Shown: in pieces, positions 47,601-58,332 of the stretch
Numbering within the stretch: position 1 is the first letter of the stretch
How the letters are laid out: each line of letters begins with the position of its first letter
From: Lentinula raphanica
Taxonomy: Eukaryota; Basidiomycota; Agaricomycetes; Agaricales; Omphalotaceae
DNA: 64,000 nucleotides
Direction: 5' to 3'
NCBI GenBank assembly: GCA_027919835.1
Contig: JANVFP010000007.1
Coordinates: 62,001 to 126,000 of the forward strand
Program-made: the position numbers and the translations under genes
The notes under the pieces: model-generated
Seen by the model: the letters and a program-made list of their open reading frames with translations, nothing else
Told to the model about the DNA's origin: nothing
Database searches by the model: none

Positions 47601-50600
47601 ACATGAGTTCATTCAGTCTGTCAAGAGACTCATCCGTGTCAGAGACAGTTGAATCGGAAGCAGAAATCGAATCGTGATCTCGTTGAGCGTTGCCATTCTC
47701 GCTGTGGAACTGCATGCTTCTTCGTATATGTTCGAATTTATTGATGGTTTGAGGGGACAAGAAGCTTTCAGGGGTAGGGCTACTGTCGTCATGGCCGTTC
47801 ACCAGCTCGAGTTTCGAATCTCGGAATTGATCTGAGGATGATGAAGCTGGACTCTCCGTTTGGTTGGCCTTTAACAACGAGATTTCGAGAGCGGAAATCT
47901 CCGCTTCCCGCTCCTTCAATACTTCCTGTAGACGCATAATTTCCTTTTCGAGGCTGACTGCAGACCTCTCAGCGGGGACAATGTTGGTCAACCCATTAGG
48001 AAGAGATATGGACAGGTTGGGACGCGGACTCAATGTCGCAGAATGGGAATTTGAGGGTGAGTGAGAACTAGCGGTTGAAGAAGAATGCTTGCGCGAGCGA
48101 GCCGAGGAGAGCTCCTGTGAAAGCGATTGCGATTGCGAAAGCGACCTTTGAAAATATGAGCATAAACATGGGATAATATGCTAGTCTAGTGATAGTCAAC
48201 TTACCTCGAGTGGAGCGATTCTGTTGAGGCCGCCTGCCTGAAAAAAAGTCGTCGACCACCAGTGTTATATTGAGCTTCGCTTGTCTCTCGAAGTCGACCA
48301 CTGGTCATTCGCCGTCTGACGACAGGTCTTTCAGGTGCTCGTTCAGAGTCTGTAGTATCCGCCACACTTTCCGATCCAGCAGCGCTGGCAAGCTTTACTT
48401 CCTGGATTTGCGCGGCGAGATCGGATATCTCTCGAAGAGCATCGCGATACTTGGTTGTCACAGATGAGAGATCAGCGAGAGTCGCATTATGAGTTTGTTG
48501 GAGTGCAATAAGCTCTTTCTGAAGAGCAGGATCTGTGGTCGGTGATATTGGTGAATCCGGAGAGGAGGTGATGCCATTGGAGATCGGTTCAGCGGTGCTA
48601 AAAGCGTCACTTTCGCTGAATTCTTTGGAGGGAGATGAACCAGGAGTGGACAGATCCATCTGAAGACTGCGTCTAGCTGCTGCAACTTCGTCTGCGACGG
48701 AACCAAGTCTGAGACGTGCATCCCCCGCATCTTGTCGCTTCTTCTCCCACTCTTCCATTTTGATCTCCAATTCGCGAACCTTTGCCTCTCTTTGTTCAAG
48801 GTCACTGCGCCAATTGTCGCCATCTTGTCGGAGAGCCTCTAACCTAGCCTGCAAGATCTGAACCTCCTCCTGGCGTTGTTCGCTTTGCTTCTCGAGTTTT
48901 TCCACAGTTTGTTGCAGGGCGAGTACGGATTCGTCAGAACGAGTAAGGCGTGCTTCTAGGTCGGCGATGTATTTCGCGGAATGGTTATCTGCTTCCCTGT
49001 AGCGGGCTACCTCGCGCTTGAGGTCGGACATTGACTCGCTGGAGGTGATGGACGTTTCATCGTACATTCGCATCTTCTCCTCAAGATCACGAACGTAAGC
49101 CTACACCACCAACGAAAGAAATAGTAAGTATTTAGACTGTAAATTGAGATAGAGATGCTCTAACCTCAGTCGATGCTTCCCTTTCGGAAAGCTTCGCGAC
49201 TCTCGACCGAAGCTCCTCAACGTATAGCTCAGTTGCAGAATGCCTCTCTGTCACCGCTGCCAGCTCTTCTTCTTTCTCCTCCACCATCTCGTTGGTATGT
49301 CGAAGAGCAGCCCGGTTGAGACTGAGCTCAGCTTCCATGGCAGCAATGGTCTTCTCGTATTCCTCAATCACTGGACCCACAATTTCCTCGTACTTTCCGG
49401 TTCCCGAAACTGCGCCAGCTGACCCACGATGCTTTTCTCCGAGTTCCCTTCGAAGTCTGGTGAGCTCTTCTGTGCGTTCAACGAACTTGGCCCGCAGGTC
49501 CTCGTAGTTATTCTGCAACTCTGTCATCTGCGCTAGCACTTTCTTACCCGCACCTTCGATAACTTCGGGCACAGGTGCAGTGGCATCCGCACTAGAGATG
49601 TTACCGCCGCTCTTCAGCAACTTAACCTCCTTCCGAAGCCGCGTGACAGTGCCTTGCAACCATTCGACATCATCCCAGCCATCTTCTTTCTCGTTCACGA
49701 CAGCTCTATTCTTGATATTGCGAGCACGATTGGCATATTTCAGAGTATTCACTGTCTCAGCAGCGTTCCATTCCGCGGGACTGACACAGGCGATCATGAG
49801 TGTGTGTGCGTTTCCGCCGAGCGAGTCTTGTAGTAAACGAGTGAGTTTGGAATCACGGTAAGGAATGTGTGTCGCGGTGTGCGATTTTGCTCTGGAAGGA
49901 TCGCCGAGGGCAGAGATGACGTTTCCAAGGGCGAGTAAACCACTGTTGATGGATATGCCTTCTTTTATACGTTCACCAGCAGCAGCAGTTCGCTTCAACT
50001 ATGAATGATTGTTCAGTTACGAAAGGACAAAGGGAATGATGAATTGAATTTACCCTTTCAGACCCAGCGAGATCAACAAAATGAAACTTGGACACAATGG
50101 TTGTCCATTCTCCCCCTTCATCATCACCTCCAGCACTACCACGGTCACCAGCATGTCCAAGTGCACTTGATGGCCGCAGTCCTCCGCCCCTTCCCATGGC
50201 AGCAGCAAAACTAGGAGTCGCTGGTCGACCAAAGGTAGGTGAACCAACTCTTGTGCCAGAAGTGGAACCAGAGCCAGAGCCAGAGTATACAGAGCCAGGT
50301 CGAGCGAGCCGAGAAGGAGATCGTCCACCTGGGGGAAGAGGAGACGACGATCGAGGGGGTGCACCCGTACCACTATACTTCTTTTGTGTTAATGTCAGAG
50401 AGAAGATGGCATGCGAACGAGATGATTGTGCGTTCATGTCAGTTTCATTTGTGCGCCGGATTGACGTTCCCTTCCGAATAAGCCTACGCGTTTGCGTTCA
50501 GACCGTGTTCAAAGAGCATTTTGAAGAGGACTCACGTCATGACTTCGTTCGCGTTTTTGACATTGACCTCCCGGAGACCACCCCATATTATGTGTCCGTC

Positions 50601-51271
50601 TTTGTCTTCTCTAATCTGCACCTCTCGTCGACCACCTGCCCCATCATCCATGCTTAGAAGATCAATCAAGTCTTCGTTATATATTTCGATGAAAGAGCCC
50701 TTGATACTATAGTTCCAAGTCCCATTCCTTTCCTCCTTGAGCTTCCTCGCCGCAGTAAAGATGGTGGAAACAGCACGAGGAATGATGCCCATGCCATTAT
50801 TGGGGTCAGAAGGATTGGCGTCCAAATCCACACCAGTCATGGTGAACGTCTTGCCACTGCTTGTTTGACCATAGGCGAGTATCGTACAGTTGAATCCTTC
50901 AACAAACCGAGAGACCAGGGGAAGAGCAGTAGAGGTAAAGAGTGTATGCTGTGTGGTGGACGGATCGTGCACTTGATCAAAAGAAAAATGTTGCTTTTTG
51001 CCAACCGGACCTGAAGTAGCAGAAGTAGCGGCAGCTGCACCACCAGAGGCTGGCGTGCTTGAAGTTGCTTCTACAGCGACGGAGGTAGACGAAGTCGCAT
51101 GAATGACTGTGCGTTGAAAGCGAGCAGGTATGGAAGTACTGTCTTGGTTTGTGGGTGGCCTTATCCTCAGGGCTACAAGCAAAGGCGTTAATTTCGTTAT
51201 GCAGATCAATGCGAACCAAGCTTACCAACTTGAACTGAGGTCGTCGCCGACGACGACGACGAAGGGGCCAT
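44611..51271 (-). CDS. kinesin-4-like motor protein with very long coiled-coil tail
   Basis: A plus-end microtubule motor; kinesin-4 proteins act in spindle and microtubule-length control or transport. Exon 1 (51226-51271) reads [15 protein letters not shown]; the motor follows: ALRIRPP, the P-loop [33 protein letters not shown] (switch I), [12 protein letters not shown] (switch II), [36 protein letters not shown] and [20 protein letters not shown]. Between switch I and switch II sits an unusual insert of about 85 residues rich in Ser, Pro, Gly and Arg (50100-50380). Behind the motor, some 1,500 residues are mostly heptad coiled coil, with an Ala-Ser-His-rich repetitive section (46300-47300) and a proline-rich break, [15 protein letters not shown] (45280-45320). 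At least seven introns, including one at about 44877-44955 that stays open in frame. TAA at 44611-44613. Looks intact. Confidence 0.88.
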
Positions 51272-52256
51272 GGTTGCCTTGAACGTTCAAGCCAAAATGA
51301 CAAATCAAATGTTCAAAGTGATCTTCCCACATTTATTTTTGACGGCCCGCTCCGGCCGGAACAAATTTGAAGTGGGGATCAAACTCTTCCGTTGATGATT
51401 TGATCTTCAATGTTGATTCGTGCCTCCGTCGCCGTGCCAATCAATTATCGAAAGCACTCTCAGGGCCTAAGTCCGATGCAGCTCGCAACCTCAACACCCC
51501 ATTTGTGAGCTCTCTTCAGTATCATGGTAGGCTATGCCATTTGAACGATGAAATGATGAACACTAATACTTTTATCCATTGCCTGTCCTAAAGCCGTGCT
51601 AGGCCGTGCTTCAAGATGGAGTCCCTCAGCGTTGTCCCTCATCTTGTGCATTTTGCATCAAGTTTCAACTACTGGGTGACCTCCTGGCTCCTCGAAAAAT
51701 ATCGAGTAAGTGAAAGAATTGCCAAGACGGCACTCAAAGTCAAATTTTGATAGTAGTTGATGCTAACAGGTTACAGCGGCGCTCTCGCTCGCTATCGTCG
51801 CTGTTGTTCTAACTTCTAACCTGTCAGACTACCTTATGCTGGACCGATGCCCATCGGAAATACCGTCTTCGGGGATCACTCGATGTCAGCAACAACTTTC
51901 ACAGCCCATGAATGTTCTTGCTTTTCCTAGTGACTTACTATGCGCGATAGATATCGGTAAGAAATAGCTATCCTCGGTGCTAGCACAGCTGAAGTGCCAC
52001 GGTTCCGGAATCCGGACGTTAGCGCTATCGTAACTCATTTGAGTGAATCAAGTTGTTGCATCCACTACAAAGAGTGCAGCCTATATCATCAGTAATCACA
52101 GATTACATTCCACAAAACGCAATTTCCTAGTTAGACGCTCCACAGCACTCTACTCATCATCTTCGATCAACGCTGGGACGGAATACTCGAGCAAATGGGG
52201 GCACAACCATTGGGGAATCGGGATGGCAAGAAACAAACACAAATGACAGTCCACAT
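51272..52256. other. intergenic, no gene recognised
   Basis: The kinesin promoter, including a GC-rich CCCGCTCCGGCCGGA (51346). A plus-strand frame at 51367-51591 has no family resemblance. From about 52070 the sequence resembles 53520-53650, part of a local duplication that includes the secreted-protein genes. Confidence 0.5.
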
Positions 52257-52661
52257 TCACCGTCGTCGTCGAGATGACTTTGGCTGGACGACGATGGAGA
52301 TGTGAAATGTGAGCAAACTATGCCATCCGCGTACTAGCAAGTCACTCACAGGAGGATCATCAGCCTTGCATCTGTATTTGACGGTGGTTATGCCCAAGAA
52401 CTTTGACCTTGATTTCTCATGGCATTCTACTCGTCACAGATGAGCCCTTGCAATCTGACACGTTAGAAATTTGAACGCACTTCCGTCGACTACATCTCCA
52501 TTAGAATAGAATTTGCAACTACTGCCCTCGTGGTGGGTCCAGTGGTTCCAAAAGCCACTACAAGCGCTATCCGGATTGTTGGATATAGCGTTGACAAGTG
52601 CCACTTGGAAGGTAAAGGCGAAAAAGACAAGGAGGAGACTGAGACTGGAGAAGAACTTCAT
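52257..52661 (-). CDS. small secreted cysteine protein, copy A
   Basis: No known family recognised. ATG at 52659-52661 starts a signal peptide (MKFFSSLSLLLVFFAFTF, cleavage probably near VNA). Exon 1 (52481-52661) ends GDVVDG; an intron to 52427 joins exon 2, giving four cysteines in the mature chain: ACSGFWNHW, HHEGSSCKFY, then one just after the intron, and YRCKA. The same cysteines and the pattern W-x-HHEGS-x-CK, VVDG-x-C and FLGI are kept in copy B. The frame stops at 52257-52259; an in-frame 66-nt intron after DDPP could shorten the tail. Expected to be secreted; role unknown (small cysteine-stabilised proteins of this size include effectors and antifungals). Confidence 0.7.
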
Positions 52662-53713
52662 GGTCTTGTAGGGGGCGGAACGTTCTGGGTATGCGCGTCA
52701 ACGTGGTGTGGAGGACCTGCCTGGGGGAATAAACGTTCCATGAAGGTCTCTTTTTATACGTTTCGAATGTTTTGACATGAATCGTAAACAGGACGTCAAA
52801 CTTCACGCTCAAACGAGTTGAGAACGGTGATGGAAGGTCACTCGAGAACAATTGAATGTTGAATATCTGATCCAACGGCCCAACAGCGGTGGTATGTGGG
52901 GGCACTTGGCACCTCTTGGCGTGCCCTCGAGATACGTACGCTTCGTGATCAGTGTCGGAACCAGTTTTGTTTGAGATTGTTTCCACCAGATTTCCACTTT
53001 CAAGACTCTTCGTCCATGTCGTGGCAGCCTGCCGCAGTGGCCAGTGAAGACGGAGACTCATGTGGGCTAGCGTCAGAGTTATAAGCTTAACCCAAACGTC
53101 GATTTGAGTCCGAACTGGTCCGTCCAACCTCCTCCGGGATGCTGCAGATATTTGGAGTTCTACCGGCAGATCGAAAGGACATTGGTCTTTTATAGTCGCT
53201 GCAACCTGCTAGGCCAAACACTAGTAGTACTAAGTAAACTCCGGGACTTCTATTTCAGAGTGGATGTACGAGGGAGACTGATAGTCATGATAGTCACCAA
53301 TGCTCTTGCATCATGAACCGCAACGTTCAGTCTCAGTGTCTCGGCTATGGCGAAGTTCTTGTATCATCTGCGCAAGTATGTTCAAACCTATTGGCTGACG
53401 AGGAATAGACGACGGGAAAAACTGCTGCTCGCAATTGTAGCGCTCCGAACCGTCACGATTGTCGTCGCTATTATTTGGTGTGGCAGGCAAGGCTGAGAAC
53501 ACAGAGGACGCAAATATGATAGATGCAGCCTGTGTAATCGCTAATCACAGATTAGATACCACAGGAACACATCCCAAGCACTCTCTAGGTCTCCTCGTCA
53601 ACTCTGTACGGAATCATAGCAGGCTGTGTTCACCGTCGAGCTGACTTTGTGCGGACAGAGGATGTCAGTTTGTGTCAACTATGGTATTCGTCAACGTCAC
53701 TCACAGTGGTTGT

Positions 53714-54030
53714 TCAATTAGCCTTGCATGTGTACTCGTGAGTGGTCCATATGCCCAAGAAGTCCTTCTCTCCCACCACCTTGCATTCTATTCAACCCAA
53801 ATGAGCGCTTGGATTCAAGTTAGGCAACCTAAGATAGATGGCAACAACGCACCGCCGTCAACTACATGTCCATCGGATGCGTAGTATTTACAATCACTAC
53901 CCTCGTGATGGGACCAATAGTTGAAAAAGCTCATACAAGCCTTATGCGCGTCAGCAGCTATGGCGTTGACGAGGACGACTTGGAAGGACGAGGTGACAAG
54001 GAGAAGAAATAAGCTAGAGAAGAGCTTCAT
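53714..54030 (-). CDS. small secreted cysteine protein, copy B, 83 aa
   Basis: Paralogue of the gene at 52257-52661. Exons 53853-54030 and 53714-53787 join in frame. A signal peptide (MKLFSSLFLLLVTSSFQV) precedes a mature region of about 60 residues with four cysteines: ACMSFFNYW, HHEGSDCKYY, VVDGEC and YTCKAN, stop. Both copies share the intron position and phase, and upstream sequence too: a TTTTATA-like box followed by ACGTT...GAATGTTTTGA lies about 110-120 bases before each start, so promoter and gene were duplicated together. Copy B is the better-defined gene. Divergence within the mature part is high compared with the conserved scaffold residues. Confidence 0.75.
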
Positions 54031-54526
54031 GATGATGAACTTTGGGAAGAAATGTTCTAGGAATGTGTATGAACGTGGTAGAGGACCTGCCTGAGGGAGA
54101 AATGCTTCCATGGAGGTTCTCTCTTTTATATGTACGTTCTGAATGTTTTGATAGCAATCATTCGAAGATACGTTCTGATTTGATGATTGGTGCAACCACC
54201 GTCGGGATTTGTCAAGTTTGTGAAGCGTTTGAACTAATTTTGGAACCTTCTCCAAAACCTCTTTCAACCTTCTCCGTCCATGTCGTGACTGGACAAAATG
54301 GAGAGAGATCAACGTCTAGACAGTGTTCAACGTTCAAACTCAAAGACTTGGGCAAATTGATTTCGGAAGATTGCTCACCCATGAGCGATTTTTATTGAGC
54401 CTCGATTGGATCGATATCGAATAGCCTTAGGTATGTATCCACATCTTTTCCATACCCATCTGGAATCCTCGCGTTGACACATAGTCACAATTACAGGCGA
54501 AATATAGCAGGACCAAGTTGAGTGTG

Positions 54527-54650
54527 AGCAAATTACCTTACCTTGGCTACCTTGGCTACCTTGACTCACCAAAAATTATGTGATACCTACCTTGACTACC
54601 TTTTCCCACACCCTGGCAAATTACCTTGTACCTTGATATTCCTTGGGTGC
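54527..54650. repeat. CCTTGG-rich repeat, inverted relative to 40380-40470
   Basis: ACCTTGGCTACCTTGGCTACC, a gap, then AAATTACCTTG and TTCCTTGGGTGC. Reverse-complemented sequence near 40390-40470 reads GGCTACCAAATTACC, ACCTTGG and CCTTGGGTGCG. Probably related short non-autonomous elements in opposite orientation. Confidence 0.5.
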
Positions 54651-56351
54651 AGTAACACACATTCAGGACAGGACTCATACTGGTTCTACTGCATGTAACA
54701 TTGCTCATTACTCAGTCAAATTCATACCTGCTCTGAAATGTCAGACTTTTTGGTGGCCAATCTTACAATTGTGAACAAATATATTTATCATTATGAGATC
54801 ACAAGAGGTAATCTAAGTACAGTACAACTACAGCTACTAGTTATATATATACTAATCAATAGATCTATCACTGCTTCTGCTATCCATTGACTGCTTCTTC
54901 TTCTTGCAATTTATTGGTCCTTTTGGTTCTCTTCATTATATCAGTACTAAATTTTGTTGTTTCTCTTGATGTTGTTGGAGTAAACATTGGATTCTGGTCT
55001 GTTAGCTGAGAGCCTGAGCAACCAGCATCAGCAAAACCTGGTTTTTTCTTCTCAGCATTCCCAGCAGTATATTGTGCTCGACAGTGCTGGACAGCATTGA
55101 ATAGGTTTACCTATACAATTTTCCATGATCATGGAACTGTAAGAATCTGCATTACTGTTGTGAATGACTCATCAGATATGAATGGACATGATGATATATC
55201 ATATCTCTATTAGGTCTAAGACCAGTCTGTTGTTGTTCAAGCCTTTGGACCAAACCAGGGATGCCATACTGAATTGAGTCCTCACTTTCAGCTACAATTA
55301 CTTCATGAGTTTTGATGTTCATTTGCTGAGCCTTCAGTGTCTTTCTGGGCATTCTTCTGAAATTATATCTCTTTAAAATTGGAGTACATAAGTATCTTGC
55401 ACATTTTCAAGTATTTTTTTCTTTGCAGGTACACATAGTGGTATTAGATTTGGACAGATATATGGACATATCTTGTGTATTGGAATATCTAAACATTTGG
55501 TATTCTGGCTGTATACAGACTAGAGGAAGTGGTAGCTGATTTGCTTCTGTGTGGGCAGTCCAGTGAAGGTATCAGGCCCCAGAGTGGTTTAGAACTTGAG
55601 TTATATAGTACTAGTGATGAATTTTTCCATATATGTATTCAAGCTCCAGCTATTGTAGAATTCCCCTCAGAATGCTTCATTGTTCTGAGGGTACATCTAT
55701 GTCTTCCTTTACTTATTTTATATATTCATACTTACATCTACCTGTAGTTATTGTGTATTCACTTAGGCTACAGATAACAGAATGCCATGGTACTAGGTCC
55801 AGCTGAATGTAATGTGGACACGAATAATAATTGCAAAGTGGTTACTTAGCTCAGGGATTCCCTCAAGTGACATGAGTAAGTTATAGATTCAAAGGAAAAA
55901 GTTACTTTACATCAGACACAATCACTAGTGAAATGAAGTCATCTGTAGACAATCTGAGAGTAAGTATGAGATATCAATAGCATATGATGTTGAGCAGGAA
56001 GGGATCAAAGACAAGTGTCAGTTGACAATGAGTGCTCTACTGCACAGTGCACAAAAGAATTCTTCATCATTCTAAGGTTGTTGTGTATTCATGTACTAAT
56101 GAAAATAACAAAACATATTCTTTATATGAATATATTCTCAAGCATAATGATTCTAAAGACTCCTATCATAACTACTTACCTTTGTGACTTTTGTCTATTC
56201 CTGAACTTAATATAAACATTACTTTCAGATAGACTTTTATAATAATGATTTTTGTCTACATTTCTGCAATTATCACAGACATTCTCTTAAGATATTCTCA
56301 AAGACTTTTTATCATAAATTCATAATTGTTTTTGTCTACATGCCTTATAAT
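54651..56351. other. AT-rich gene-free stretch
   Basis: Only short frames. A minus-strand frame at 55152-55352 starting MPRKTLKAQQMN has some coding character but no recognisable family, and may be a decayed transposon remnant. Confidence 0.4.
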
Positions 56352-56873
56352 TGTCACAGATTTCTCTCTATTCTCTACCTTAATCACTTATCTTATCTCC
56401 TATCTCTATCTTATCATATTATCAGTAGTAGTTTATCATTTGATCATCTCTGTGCCATACATATTTTCATTTGTACAACCAGTGATGGGACATGCTTGCT
56501 CTGCACCATATCTACATTACAACAGGTTGTCTTATGATGTAATAAGTGAAGCATCCACAGGATGACTTCATAGATGACTTCACCATGAATCATCCACAGT
56601 CTCCACAGGATGACTTCATAGATGACTTCATGCATGACTTCACCATGAATCATAGTGACTTCATAAATGACTTCATGTAGCTCCAACTATGACATGGACT
56701 ATGATATCATTAGATAGTAGCTCCACTCTAGAGTAGTATAAATACTCTCATGTATCTCTGGGATCCCCCAGATTCAAGAACATCTTTTATCCTCTTGTGA
56801 TCAACTTGTGCTCATACTCTGTCACTATCCCCAACCTTTGCAACTACAACTAGGTGAGTTCTAAGTTGTGATA
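56352..56873 (+). repeat. 5' LTR, about 522 bp
   Basis: Starts TGTCACAG, identical to the 3' LTR start at 63534. The proposed end is TGTGATA at 56867-56873, which pairs with the starting TGTCACA apart from one base, and lies two bases before the primer site. Internal GATGACTTCATAGATGACTTC-like repeats occur at 56561-56680. Confidence 0.75.
56737..56744 (+). promoter_or_regulatory. LTR promoter TATA box
   Basis: TATAAATA. The self-complementary sequence expected at the RNA 5' end begins at 56770, 33 bases downstream, a typical TATA-to-start distance. Confidence 0.7.
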
Positions 56874-56875
56874 GT

Positions 56876-56886
56876 TTCTTGAATCT
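56876..56886 (+). promoter_or_regulatory. self-primer binding site
   Basis: TTCTTGAATCT is the exact 11-base complement of AGATTCAAGAA at 56770-56780 in the LTR. In Tf1 the first 11 bases of the RNA fold back to such a site and prime reverse transcription instead of a tRNA. No tRNA-type primer site (such as TGGTATCAGAGC) is present here. Confidence 0.65.
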
Positions 56887-57358
56887 TGCTTCTTGTGTGT
56901 CTGTTGTTGCTGTCAAGGACAACAGACACTTCTTTTTCTTTCTTGCCTGTTGTTGCTGTCAAGGGCAACAGGCAGGGACCTTTTGCAGGTTGTGCAGTCT
57001 GACTTCTTGTCATGGCTGTGGGGGCATCACCACCTTGTTTGGTCCTTCTGGACTTTGAACACTGTTGCTGAAAGGGACAGTTGTTCTTGATTTGCCGGAC
57101 CCTAGGCGTAAGGGGACTTGCTGTATTTCATTACAACAAGACTGGTACCTTTGGGTAGGCCATGATCTGGTTCTTTTTGAACTGGAGTAGACGGCAAGCC
57201 AGCTCTTGGGCAAGAACCAGGGAGTGTGTAACACACTCTCATTTGCTACATGAGGACATGTAGAGATCCCCCCATCCATTTGACATCAAGATCATCAAGA
57301 CTTGCACACTGCATCTGGTTCTCTTTGTTTCTTTGTACTTGTCTGCTGAAAAGGGACA

Positions 57359-58237
57359 ATGTACTTATGCCATTTCTGCCAGACAATGCCTTGCAAAATT
57401 ATTCCCACTTTTCCCATGAAATATACTCCTTCCAATCGTCGTAACCATGTGTCTGTCATGGCCATGGATAAATCGACAGGTCTTTGGGAACGAATCACCA
57501 TTCCCAAGGACAAACGGAAGAAGTATGATCATGTTGGACGTCCTTGCTATACCAAAATCCCTGTCTACGCACCTGTGCGTACTCATAAACTCACTCTCCT
57601 TCAACGCCTCCAAATCTCGATCTCTCACAAGAAATACCTCGCTAAGCTCCGTAAACGTCATCTTAAATACGTCGAGCGAGAGCGCCTGATGAATAGGCTC
57701 CATGATCTGCCTTCTCAGGATTATGATACCTCTCCAACCCATAAATTCTTTCCTGACCCTGTCTATGTTCCTCCTCCACCTATTCCCTCTGATCTCCACT
57801 TCCGACGAATTCCGACCCTTGCTCAACGCCTTGAAGAACCCTCTCAGCTCACTCCTCTTGATACTTATCCTAAACAGGATGCTGTCCTTAAGCGTATCAA
57901 GGAGTTTGAAGGTGTTCTGCAGGCTACCAAAATTCGTCTCGAGCCAGTTTTCAGGGAGTTAAACTCGGAAGAGTACAAGGAATATAATGGACAGGCTTTT
58001 AGAATTTCCAATCAGGATCGAAATTCTCTTTGGGGATGGTATAATGATTTAGAGGATTTATATCAGGATCTAGATAAGAGGGGACACCAATTGAGTAACA
58101 AAAATTGGAGAGAGATAAAAGGGATATGTACCAAAATTGGGAAAGTCAATTTTCAGAGTCTGTATACTAGGCTTCCTGAAATTTGCAAGGAGCTATTAGA
58201 CCTGAATATTGTACTTCCTGATGCAGCCAAAGCATGA
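57359..58237 (+). CDS. additional ORF upstream of gag, up to 292 aa, unknown function
   Basis: I do not recognise this protein. It lies between the primer site and gag, on the same strand, and ends 95 bases before the gag ATG. ATG codons at 57359, 57386 and 57416 are possible starts; the last two avoid a short Cys-rich lead. The protein is basic in the first 110 residues (KDKRKKYDH, KKYLAKLRKRHLKY), has a proline-rich stretch (PVYVPPPPIP) and a charged, helical C-terminal half. It is intact with no stops. Most Ty3 elements have no such gene, so it could be a separate capsid or nucleic-acid-binding protein, or a captured host gene. Confidence 0.6.
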   Translation: MYLCHFCQTMPCKIIPTFPMKYTPSNRRNHVSVMAMDKSTGLWERITIPKDKRKKYDHVGRPCYTKIPVYAPVRTHKLTLLQRLQISISHKKYLAKLRKRHLKYVERERLMNRLHDLPSQDYDTSPTHKFFPDPVYVPPPPIPSDLHFRRIPTLAQRLEEPSQLTPLDTYPKQDAVLKRIKEFEGVLQATKIRLEPVFRELNSEEYKEYNGQAFRISNQDRNSLWGWYNDLEDLYQDLDKRGHQLSNKNWREIKGICTKIGKVNFQSLYTRLPEICKELLDLNIVLPDAAKA

Positions 58238-58332
58238 TAGTTTTATGTAATCTGGCAAACATTTGTGTTTTTTCATATATTCATTTTTTTATTATGTCTG
58301 AAAAATAATCTGACTTCAAAACAACTAGAAAA

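Larger units (their letters stand above)
52070..54160. repeat. tandem segmental duplication carrying the two secreted-protein genes
   Basis: 52070-52790 and 53520-54160 share downstream sequence (AATCACAGATTA, TTCACCGTCG), the gene and the promoter. Divergence is substantial, so the duplication is not recent. Between them, 52790-53520 holds no recognised gene. Confidence 0.55.

Noticed and set aside
56555..56685. Regular GATGACTTCATAGATGACTTC units resembling a CRISPR array
   Set aside because: Short imperfect repeats inside an LTR, present twice because both LTRs carry them; the genome is fungal.
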